From positions 75,558-139,557 of the forward strand of contig MNCI01023815.1 of NCBI GenBank assembly GCA_015680685.1: DNA of 64,000 bases, read 5' to 3'. The position numbers were made by a program, and so were the translations under genes. The DNA comes from Gnetum montanum (lineage: Eukaryota; Streptophyta; Gnetopsida; Gnetales; Gnetaceae). The notes beneath the pieces were generated by a model, which did no database searches, was not told the origin of the DNA, and saw only the letters and a list, made by a program, of their open reading frames with translations. Shown here one piece after another: positions 25,058 to 35,784 of this stretch (its first letter is position 1; each line of letters starts with the position of its first letter).

Positions 25058-26270
25058 TGATGTTTAGAGGGCTTGCCCGAAAGACGTCGACAAAGAATAC
25101 GAAACACCAAAGAGGTAAAGGAACCAACAACATTCATCGACAATTGCTCAAATGTCGCTCTATCAAACTTGGAAGTGCGAAGGCGGGGGCAGGAGCATAG
25201 GAGGGATTTTTAAAGAAGTGAGAGGAGGGAGGTTTGGGCAAGACTCAATCATGTAAACATAAAACTTTTGCAAACAAGTCATTAGGTGTCCTTTCACGAG
25301 TGTATTTGCGAGAAGTTACGCTACCATACTGCATATGAAGGGCTTCCATAGACGAGTTCTGTTACACCCGTATGGCCTGGATGAGTTGTTTTACATCCAT
25401 TTTACCAAGCTTTGCCTATATGGCCTAAATGAGTTATTTTACATCCATTTTTTTTAGTGCAAATTACATTCCACGAGGTGAGTTGCATTACGCCAGTTCA
25501 TGGACATGATGATGTGAAAGAATTGATTAAATGTTCACACTTTGTACAAACAAAGAAGAGGGTAAAGGCAATCGTAAGGATAAGGGAAGGAGAAAGCGAA
25601 GTAAGGTATCTGATGGAGGGAGAGGTAGGGTTTGCACTCCCAAGTAGCCAGGCTAGTCTAAGCAGCGACTTCAAAACACCGTGACACCTCACCTTCTAAT
25701 GAATGCATTCTCGATCAACGCTGTCGTAACAAGTAACCTGCAAAACATAACAGAGAATAGAGAGCAAAAGCAATCATCCTAATCGCTAGGGGGGGAGGCT
25801 ATTGAAATAAGCACCGTCTGAAGTGAAAAGGAGAATAGAGGCCATGAAAGAGGGACCGTAGTAAGGAGCAAGGGTCCCAATGTTGATGCCATGGTTCATG
25901 AAGTCGTCATCGATAGCCAGATTCATCTTGCTCAATCGACTGGGCAAAGAACCAGTCAGGTGAATCTACTAAGCTAGAATCTGGTGGCGACGACGGGTGG
26001 AGGCCACCGAGACTATGGATGATCACAGTTTCTTTGGGGCCTCAAGTGGCGAAGTTGATCCTAGGAGCTGCAACTATAGAGTGGTTATCGTAGCAACATC
26101 TCTGAGGGGTCAGTAGTATGCCTTTCGGCATATCTGAGGAATCAGTAGGATGCCAGTGAGGTAGTGGTGCTGCGTCTGTTCCAACGTCTTACCCGTTCCA
26201 TCTGGTAGGGATGTAGTGTAAGAGTGATCACGCTCGCTTGCTTTATGGATTGTCTATTAACAGATTTCAA
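25058..26270 (-). other. Conserved 3' UTR of element B
   Basis: Counterpart of 21321-22506, alignable over most of its length; no intact frame. The plus-strand open stretch at 25457-25684 is not shared with A and is not taken as a gene. Confidence 0.5.
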
Positions 26271-26274
26271 TTTT

Positions 26275-26645
26275 GAGTCCTGGTTTACCATTGTTGCTAG
26301 TTTTAAGTCACAGCAGACCGTGGTCCCAGTTTAACATCTGAGCAGACCGAAACCTGCTAGTTTTACATCATAGCGAATAGTGGAAGAGCTAGTTTATGGT
26401 CCCAGCAGACCGTGCTATGGGTGTCAGTTTTATGTCGTGACCCAGGGATAAGTATGTGCTAGTTTAGCATCTCAGCATACGTATGCTTACCTTGCTAGTT
26501 TCACGTCATGGTGAATGGTCGGAAGCTTTGCCAGTTTAGCATCTTGGCTGATGCGTGTAAGAAATGCTAGTTTTATGTCATAGCAGACGTGTACAAATTT
26601 GCCAGTTTTACATCGTAGTGGATGTTTGTTACCTTGTGTTTGAGC
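26275..26645 (-). repeat. 3' UTR minisatellite of element B
   Basis: About ten copies of GCTAGTTTTACATCATAGCAGA (plus-strand view) with irregular spacers. Complement of the array at 20925-21320 in A. Confidence 0.8.
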
Positions 26646-26656
26646 CGAGTCGACGT

Positions 26657-29600
26657 TTAGATGTAGTACCACTTCAGATACATATGATTCATTGGATTCA
26701 AGTGTTCGTTGTTGTTGATGTCTGCTAGCCTGAATGCTCCGTTGTCGTATGCGTTGATAACCAAGAAAGGGCCTTCCCAACTTGCAGAGAATTTGCCCGT
26801 TGGTTCATGAATGGCTTTGAGAACCAAATATCCTTTCTTGATCGATCATTGATGCAAGTTGTGATGATGCTTATGTCTCTACCTGTCTTGATACCTTTCA
26901 ATGGTGTCAAGTGTCTAGATGCGCTTCTCCTCCACTGAGTCTAAATCCACAATCCTAGACTCATTGTGTTGAGTCTCATTTATAACCATGGAAAGGACCA
27001 TCTACAATGAGGGAATTTTTAGTTCCAAGGGAAACACTGCTTCAGATCCATAGACTAAGTTGTAGTGTGTCCTATCAGTAGTTGTTCCGCATGTTGTATG
27101 ATAGGCCCATAGCACGTAGAGGATTTTTCCATGCCATTGTTTTTTGTTGTTGCTAAGAATCTTTTTGAGTAGATTGATAATTACCTTTTTTGTTGCTTCT
27201 GCTTGACCATTTTCTTGTGGGTAATAGTGTGAGGAAAAATATTAGTTGATACCAAGGTATTCGTAAAAAGATTTGGTTTTTGTACTACTAAATTGTGGCC
27301 CATTGTAAGTCACAATTGTTATAGGAAGTCCAAATCTGTTTACTATATTATCTAAGATAAAATGGCAAACATGTTGAGATGTAATCTTTCGTAGGGGAAT
27401 GGCCTCGACCCACTTAGTGAAATACTCGATGGTGGTGATGATGAAGCTATGTCCTGCGGAAGACTTAGGTGTGATGGGGCCTATAATATCTAGTCCCCAT
27501 CATTTGAATGACCAAGTGATCTTCGTGGTATGTAATTTTTTTGGTAACACGTGTATCAAATTTGTGTAACGTTGGCATATATCACATGTCTTAACCTTGG
27601 TCAAGCAATCTTGTTCCATGTATGGCCAATAATACCCTAAGCGTCTGATTTTAGCGGCCATAGCTCGTGGGACTATATGTCCCCTACATAATCCTTCATG
27701 GACTTGGCTAATTATTCATTGTGCTTGGTCATTGTTAATGCAGGTTAACAATACTCTATCAAAAGAGCATCTATAGAGAGTACTATCTCTAATGATGACA
27801 TATTTCCTGGCACGCTTGTGGATTGCATCTTTTTGTGCAGGTGTTAGCTTATGCAGTGATTCACTGTGCAGAAGGTAGGCTTTAATGTTATCGTACCATT
27901 TTGACGTTTCACCCATGCTTAGAGAAGAAATTTGCACTACTTGAATGATAGGCTATGTACACTCCATCATTAAAGCAAGCCAAGTGACAAACAAATGTGG
28001 TGGTACGTTTAAGGCCAGTGTGGCTAGTGCATCGGCTACAACGTTTTCATTACGTGGCACGTGTTGGGCATTAGTTGTCATGAATTATTTTAGGAGATCT
28101 TTAGCTATATCACAATAGGGCTGCAGATGCACAGCTTTGCAGGCGTAGACTCCTATGATTTGATTAATAACAAGCATCAAATCACCTCGGATTGCTAGGT
28201 GTTGAACGTCGAGTTCCTTGGTTGTCAACAATCCCCTGAGGAGCCCCTCGTACTCTACCACATTGTTCATACAAGGGAAGGCCAGGCGGTAAGCCAATGG
28301 ATGCACATCCTAAGGGGAGAGCGTAATAATAGTAGCAGCACTGCCGCCTCTGGTATTCAAAGCTCCATTGAAGTATAACGTTGCTTCGAGATCTATTGAT
28401 ACTGGGCTTAAACTACGTATCTGTTCATCGGGAAACTTAGGCTCTATCACGGCTTGATCGTTAATTGGAGATATTGCAAGCTGGTTGGCTATCGCTTGGG
28501 CTTTTGTGAAAGATTGGCTAACGTAGTGCAAGTCAAACTCTGCTATGATGGCTTTCCAATGGGCTATCCTACTACTTTCATACAAATTGTTTATGATGGC
28601 CCACAGAATGTTGTTTTGACAGATTACATTAACCTAGCTATGGAAGAGATAGTGCCTACATTTCTTGAGTGCAAACACCAATGCTAAACAGTTACGCTCT
28701 ACTTCATTGTACCATGTTTCGTATGTAAATAGAGCATGACTTAGGTAGTAGATAGGAATTTCTGATCCGTCGTCCCTTCTTTGGCATAACAACGCAGCTA
28801 TCGACACCTCTAAGCTTGCTAGGTATTAGTAGAAAGGTTGATCCCTTTGTGGTGGGAAAACCGTTGGCAAGTGTAACAGCTCTTTCTTCAGACTGTCAAA
28901 TGCAGGTTGGCAGTTCTCAGTCCATTCGAAGTTAACCCCTTTCTTGAGCAAATGTTGCATGGGGTGTAACTTGTCTGTTAATCTTGAGATGAACCGCTTG
29001 ATAAATTGCAACCTACCCTGCAGCCCATGTAGTTCTTTGAGGTTTGTAGGTGGTGCCAGATTGACAATGGCTTTAACTTTGTCACGATCGACGTGGATGC
29101 TAGTCTCTGATACTACAAACCCCAACATGCACCAGATTTTGATTCCAAATACACACTTTTTTGGGTTGAGCCGTAGGTCATTTAAAGATGTATGTCATAG
29201 CACGTTGATAGGTTGCTCCAGTGTTTTTTAACCCGAAGAGCATCATGGTATAATAGAAAGTTCCCCAGGGGGTCATGAAAGTCATGGTCAATTAGTGTTC
29301 TGGGTTGATACGGATTTGATTATAGCCTAAAAACCCATCCATGAAGGATAGTAACGCATGCCCAGCTATTGTATCGATAAGTTGGTCGATACTCAGTAAT
29401 GGGAAGTTGTCTTTAATCGTGGCCTTGTTCAAATCGCAGAAGTCTATACAGATGCGTATTCCTCCTGTTTTCTTAGAGACAACTATGATGTTCGACACCC
29501 AGTCCGAATAATCGACCGTGAAAATGAAACTAGCCTGATATAGCTTAGTGATTTCCTCACGCACTGCTAACATGATTTCGGGCTTAATCTTCTGTGCTTT

Positions 29601-30022
29601 CTACTTAACAGCTTTTACATGTGGGTCTAAAACTATGTTATGTTGTATTAGCCTTGGATCTAAACCTAGCATATCTTTGTACGACCATGCGAACACCGTA
29701 ATGTTATCTTGGATCACTCGAGATATATCGTTCTGCATTTTTTGGTCAATGAGAGAACTAATTTTTAGGGTTTTGCTTCCTCCTTTGTGCGTAACCACAG
29801 GGACCTCAGTGAGGGAATCCTTGGTCACATCGCCAGCTTCTAGGTCTAGGGTTCAAGCCAAGTGTTCTATCCAGTCTGGGGATACTTCTGATGTTGCTAT
29901 GGTTGTATCACAAAGGAAGCATCAGTTCCTATTAGTGCGTGATTGAGCTACCTAACAATTTCCCCGTATGGGCTTGTTAAAGCTAGGGGTGCAAGTAAAG
30001 CTGCATCCATTTGCGAATTGAC
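26657..30022 (-). pseudogene. pol: pol of element B (broken, RT active site deleted)
   Basis: Same domain order as 17412-20894, read on the minus strand. The N-terminal part and RT palm lie at 29190-29900. At about 29180 a deletion of roughly 125 bp, relative to A, removes the segment with the YxDD catalytic box and shifts the frame. The gypsy RNase H is at about 28480-28830 and the second RNase H at about 28085-28450 (YFNGAL, NVVEYEGL, GDLML). Integrase (26657-27990) keeps the first Asp (WGLDIIGP) but the second reads TYNGPQF. Several stops are present, and the end TAA is at 26657-26659. The element therefore could not copy itself. Confidence 0.88.
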
Positions 30023-30598
30023 TTGCAAAACCACCAAAAAAGGAGGTTGTTACATTATCTTTTGTTGACCTGTTGAAATGATAAAAGGTTTTCGTGCTTT
30101 AGTGGTACATGTTAAATAGCTACTAGTTTAAGGTCTTAGCAGACTGTTACCATATGCATGATTTGCAAGAAAGCGGTAAGCTCAATCTTCTAGATGCCCA
30201 CGTAAGGTTTCTGTGAACTATGATGGAGAGTGTAACGTGGCACGTCTAGCATGTCAAGACAGCTAATTTAGAGTTTTTTGCAAACCGTAGTTAATGCGAC
30301 CGAATTATGAGACGATGATCTACGCATTAGTTTAGGCTCTTTTCGGACCATAATCTATACAATATCTACAAGATTAATGTTGCAATCTTCATGCATGTCA
30401 TACTAACATATCTATGTTTTGAGAAAATTCCACATTAATCGAGCATGCAACAGTTAGTTTCAACCAATTCATTTATAAGTCGGTGATTTGTCCTCAAAGC
30501 AGACTAGCGACATTGCGAATTTGAACTAGGCTATAATAAAAGAAAAGCATAAGCAAGGCATAAGTAGGCTATTTTTTGAAGGTTATTCAGTTGTGATC
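30023..30598. other. Divergent spacer between pol and antisense gene (element B)
   Basis: About 575 bp between the pol start (minus) and the antisense ATG (plus). The pol side keeps GGTGGTTTTGCAA, where A has the acceptor-like GGTGGTTTTGCAG. AGTTTAAGGTCTTAGCAGAC, a single minisatellite motif, is at about 30125. No gene was seen. Confidence 0.5.
30472..30479 (+). promoter_or_regulatory. Possible TATA box of the antisense gene (element B)
   Basis: TTTATAAG, 120 bp before the antisense ATG at 30599. The aligned place in A (near 16991, minus) reads TTCATAAG. No experimental or wider support. Confidence 0.3.
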
Positions 30599-33500
30599 AT
30601 GACACCAAAGATCAAAGGAAAACATGTCAAATTAACAAAGATTGATGAAGTGCAGGAGGGTTTACAGTGGTTTTCAAAGGCTAGGGTCGAAACGCAGGAG
30701 GCTACTCCACTCGCTCGGTAAGTGGTTTTTTACCCTCCTGCATGGCTGTTATTTCCATTGTTATGGCATCGCAATTGTACCTATTTTGAAGATGAGTGTT
30801 ATGGTGGGCATTGATACCTGCTCATGCAAGCTATGCTATCGTAGTTTGTATTATTACCACTATCGTTGTTGTCGGGGATAGACCTTGCGTAGTCACAAGG
30901 GTTTGGGTGATGTTGGGCGATGTTGTGTATACATAATGCATAACTAGGAAAGTCCAGGTACTATACCCTTATGTAGTATGAATAGGATTTCGTCGTCTCA
31001 CCCATAAATATTACATGTTACGCTGGGATAATACGCATTATTACTTTTATCGCCATTGTCAGGGATAGACCTTGCGCGATGGCAAGGTTTTAGGCAGTTT
31101 TCGTAATGCATTTCTAGCGTAACTTGCAATCTGCTGGGAATCAAGATAACAGAAACCCTAGTGTTGGGTAATGAAGAAAAAAATAATTTCTATGTTGTTC
31201 TTACGTTGTTAGTATGTCTACATTGTTGTTCCTAATAGAATTCTGTTTCGTTGTAAAGGATTACGCTAAAGCCCGTCCTAATCATCTTGGACATCATGGG
31301 TGTTCTGTGTTGTTTACATGTCCCCATGGCCAATGTTCCTCCTGCTCATGCTTGTGTAAAGGAGGAGGCGGTCTTGTTCCGAAGAGGCACACGGGAGTTT
31401 CTGTAGTTTTTGTTACGCAATTACAGCGTAATTATTTGGTCGCATCTACCAGCTAAGATAGCCAGCGCCATTCTGGAGACATTTCTGGCGGACGACTCAA
31501 TCAACACCGTATGGGTGCAAGACCGTGAATAGAGTGTCAAGGGTTTGAGGCGTTTGTCTTGGATCTGGGATATGCCCAGGTTTAATTGTTATCACGTCTA
31601 CAACACTCTGTTCGTGGCTCGTCATCTTACAACCTATTTTCAGAATCCACCTGGGATTGTGTATTATGTAGGCAAGTAAGTGTTTCCAGATTATCATAAT
31701 TATGCTAACTATTTGTCTGAATTAGTAACCCGTGTAAAAAATTATCTACATTCTATGATGTAGGTTTTTTATCAATGACGATGGTCTCCAGGGCGATACA
31801 GATACATTGTCTATGACTAAAATGGCCATAAAGGAGTTCACCTCTATTAGCAATGTACGTGTTGGTGTTATGGGACAATTAGAATTGGAAATCCCACATT
31901 ACCCTAACCGCTATGTTGAATTCTTCTCCAAGTGCAAAAGGCTCGAATGGCTGGATAAGGAGTGGACTTTGGATCACCCTCTCACTCTTGCAAACATGCA
32001 AGAGAGAATCCCACCGTTCCCTTTGCCTTTTAGACAAGGTAAATTACACTATGATGGTTTATTGTACAATATTGGAAACAACGTGCAAAACCGTTTTACT
32101 TTGCTATATTCTCTAAACCCTTGTTATATGTTTACAGTTAGGGAATCACGGGAGATCACTATTATGGCCTCCGAGCATGAAGCGAGCAGTCTTTTGTTTC
32201 GTTATGGCAACATAAAAGAAGCACAACATTGGCTTAGCCATAGTGCGGCTCCAGCTGCCCTAACTAATAACCTCTGGGAAGCTAGACTAATGAAATTATT
32301 TTTTTCTGTAACCCCCAACGTTATTGCGGGTGAAATGTTGACCCTAGTTAACTCTTTCAACAGAGAAGCTAAGCGTCTTTACATACGCGTGCGTAATGTA
32401 CGTGTAAGTTTTGACATTGACGCTCCACTATTCACTAGATTTTTTGGCATTCTCTCTAATGGCCTTCCAGTAGAGGAGAAATCAAAAAGGAGTTCTAAGC
32501 ACTAGAAGGAGATAGAGGAGTGGCTAGGGGTTGTTAAGGAAGTGAAATGAATCCATGCTGATAAAATTGAGCTGGAGGTGGCCCATACCATTTACCCCCT
32601 CTTTCGAGCCTGTGCCTTTCCCAAGTTGCTTTCCCAGGGGAGAATCCTTACCATAGAACAGGCTCAAATCATGCGAGAGGTTATGGAGGAGGGGACGCGA
32701 TATAATTGGACCAGCTACTTTGCTGAAGGCCTGCAAGCTAAAATGGTTAAGCTTCGCAAGAAGCTTGAGTCCCTCTTCAATGTGTATTTTTCCTTCTTTA
32801 TAGCTTACTTTCGACATTTTGCCAAATTCTTGGTGATTCAAAGAGATGGAATATGGGTGCAACAGGATCGTCACCAAATTTCTAAGCCTTGGATTTCCCA
32901 AGTTTTTGGCACTACCCGATTGCAAAATCCTCCTGAAGGCATTGGGGATTCACTCTCACTTACCACTAAGAGTTTGGCAGTGCCTCGTACACAGGGCCAG
33001 GACAGCATGGGTGGAGCGCTCCCTTCTTTCACCAGTAGTGTGTCGAAAGGGAAGTGCCTTGCAGCAAAAATAGTGGATTTGTTAGTCTAGCGGAAAAAGC
33101 CTCATCTGACCGTGGAGTCTGCTAGTCCAACTGACGTAGAGAGGAAGAAGTTGCAAACTAATTTTCACAGGAATGATCCCCTAGCTAGTAAGTTAAGAGA
33201 TGTGTAATTAATTTATATATTTTGTTATGCTACGTACAGACATGGCGTCACGCAGCTTTTGTAAGTATTTTGTTTAACTGTTTTCTTTAGCAGACAAAGG
33301 GTAGAATGTAGCGGAGCTAATCCCTGAAATAGGGGCAATAGTTATACAACGTGAAGGAGGGGGCCTGATTTTGGAAAAGGAGACCCCTGTTAGTAACGCA
33401 GGTAGCACACAGATTCCTATGCGCAAAGAAGAGGTGGAAGTAGAGGATGTTGAAGTCCTTCTGGATGAACTGGAAAAAAAGGAGCAGCTTGTTGCAAGTG

Positions 33501-35067
33501 AATTTTCCTTTTCCTCAAAGGGCAGTCTCATGTTACTACCATCAAGGATTTTTTTGAAGAAAGTTTTTGCGTTATCGTAATGTTGCAATCATCCTTTATG
33601 TCTATCATACTATGTCTAACCCATTTTTCTTTGCATAATAGGTACTTTTGATGATGGCGTTGTGTCCTTTTCAGCGACACCTACTCAGCATTGAGGTGAG
33701 ACCCTTGATAAATTTGCCTTTATGGAAGGCATTGCGGAGGATATGATCGGCCGCTTAGAGCAGATTGATCCTGAGATTGGTACTCAAGTGTTATAACGTA
33801 GGGATTGTTGGCATTATGATATTGTATCATTTTGTTACGTCTCACTATTATTTTTATGTTATAGGATCTCGCCTCAAATGGGATCCCAAAGAGCCCATTG
33901 ACTTGGACACCGCACTCGAACCCTCACCAGAGCTGACCAAAGTGCCTCGCAGCCTTTACGATGAAATGTGTAAATGTGCTTTATGCTCAACCCGCTCTTT
34001 ATGGGAATGCCAGAATGTCAATGAAGCTCTTTGGAAGAGGTTGCATAAGACAGAAAAGGAGAAGACATTCCTAACTAGTAGGGTTGAGGACTTAAAGTCC
34101 CACAATAAATTTTTGTTAGCTTGAGAGGCACATGATGAGAATTGATAGATAGCTATAATTGATTACGCCCGCTATTGGATGATCGTCAGAAATAATGTCC
34201 AAGCTAGTCGTGAACTCATTGAGCAATGGATGCAAATGAATCTTCTAGCCTAGAAGAACCAAGACTGGAAGGATTACTGTGCGATGGTCCAAGAATGGGG
34301 GCAGACATAGAAAGATCATAAGTACGTGTATAAGAAAGAATGTGCTGCCTATCGCCAACATTACAAGGATTCTGTAGTTGAAGCGTAGTCCCTTCGACTA
34401 TTTCTTGATGTCATCAATGCTTTTGGTATGTATGAAAATTTTCAGGAGCAAGTGATAGTAAGTGCCTCTCCAGGAAGGGAAATGACCCTACCTAGCAGGG
34501 AAACCACTATCCCTTCCTTTTTTCCTAAACTGCCCTGATGGACTCCTGTGGAAAAGGGGAAGGTTAAGGCTGGAACTGATCTAAGAGATGGCGTTTGATC
34601 TGAACTTATCGAGGACAAGATCATGCAACATCTATGGGTTGGCTTGGAATAGGTTCCTTTGGCGGCTCACGCGGGACCATCACAGGTAAGTTGTAGGATT
34701 ATTGCATTCTTATTATGCATAATCTTGATGGCAATGCTAACGTGTGCATCATGTCAAACCGTAGGATCGAAATGAGGAGGATCCTCATGAAAATGAGCAT
34801 AATGAAGATAATGATCCTCATGAAAAGGGTCTTCACGAGGAGGTGCGTAATTAAGGTGATGGTTCTTGCGAAGAGGATCTTCATGAGGAGGAGCATAATG
34901 AAGATGATGGTCCTCACGGTGAGAAATCCCATGAGGAAGAGCCTTGCAGAGAGGACCACCCTCACAAAGACAACCCACAAGGAGAAGGTCCTTACGAGGA
35001 TGATTTTCTTGAAGTAGAGGTGGAGTTGGATGACACAGGTGGAAGTGTTAGTAAGGGCAACATGTAA
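30599..35067 (+). pseudogene. Antisense eight-exon FCP1-like gene of element B
   Basis: Clearest copy of the family's extra gene. Exons: 30599-30717, 31259-31675, 31764-32038, 32138-33187, 33294-33497, 33642-33779, 33865-34685, 34765-35067; total 3327 bp, a multiple of three, with every junction phase consistent and a final TAA. Introns are 79-541 bp with GT-AG ends. Conceptual protein of 1108 residues: residues 1-40 basic start (MTPKIKGKH); about 41-230 an FCP1/NLI-interacting-factor-like HAD domain (LDIMGVL around Asp51, RRGTREFL, VIIWSHLP, MPRFNCYHVYNTLF, NPPGIVYY); about 271-620 an unrecognised helical region (RVRNVRVSFDIDAPLFTRFF); 734-1007 with a coiled coil; 1008-1108 an acidic His-rich repeat tail (DPHE, GPHG). 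FCP1-family proteins act on phosphoserine, often in RNA polymerase II tails; activity here is doubtful since motif acids are lost. About a dozen in-frame stops, many of CAG-to-TAG type. Confidence 0.82.
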
Positions 35068-35784
35068 CGTGGTCATATTGGTCAACATTTTGTTCTATTG
35101 GAATGAGGTAAAAGACAAAAAAAAATTTGGCCTATGTAGGCTGGAGTAAAGATTTTATCTTTCATGAAGTAGAACAGGTAGCAGGCCGTAAATAGTTTAA
35201 GGCCATTGCAAGCCGTCACTAGTTTAAGGCCATTTCGGGCCATCATCATTTTAAGCATAAAAGGATAAATTACATTTGCTAGTTTTAGGCCATGGTGGGC
35301 CATCATTAGTTTAAGGCCATTTCAGGCCATTATCATCTTAAGCATAAAAGGGTAAATTACATTTGCCAGTTTTAGGCCATGGTGGGCCGTCATTAGTTTA
35401 AGGCCATTTCAGGCCATCATCATCTTAAGCATAAAAGGATAAATTACATTTTCTAGTTTTAAGCCATGGTAGGCCGTCATTAGTTTAAGGCCATTTTGGG
35501 CCATCGTCATCTTGAGCGTAAAAGGATAAATTACATTTGCCAGTTTTAGGCCATGGTGGGCTGTCATTAGTTTAAGGCCATTTCGAGCCATCGTCATCTT
35601 AAGCGTAAAAGGATAAATTACATTTGCTAGTTTTAGGCCATGGTGAGCCATCATTAATTTAAGGCCATTTCGGGCCATCTTCATCTTAAGCGTAAAAGGA
35701 TAACGTGATACAAGGAAGGGCATAAACTGCGTAATAGTAAACAATGTCGACTGATACAACATTTTATGATAACGTGTTCATTTG
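35068..35784. repeat. Convergent spacer of element B with 87-bp tandem repeat
   Basis: 35180-35702 carries nearly six copies of an 87-bp unit: GGATAAATTACATTTGCTAG, then TTTTAGGCCATGGTGGGCC, then CATTAGTTTAAGGCCATTTC. Spacing of the GGATAAATT anchor is 86-88 bp. Each unit itself holds three versions of the AGTTTTAGGCCATGGTGGGC motif. It separates the convergent ends of the antisense gene and gag-protease. Confidence 0.85.

Noticed and set aside
34699-35762. Minus-strand open frames opposite exon 8 and through the 87-bp repeat
   Set aside because: They come from the repeat arrays; the plus-strand exon 8 has splice and phase support.
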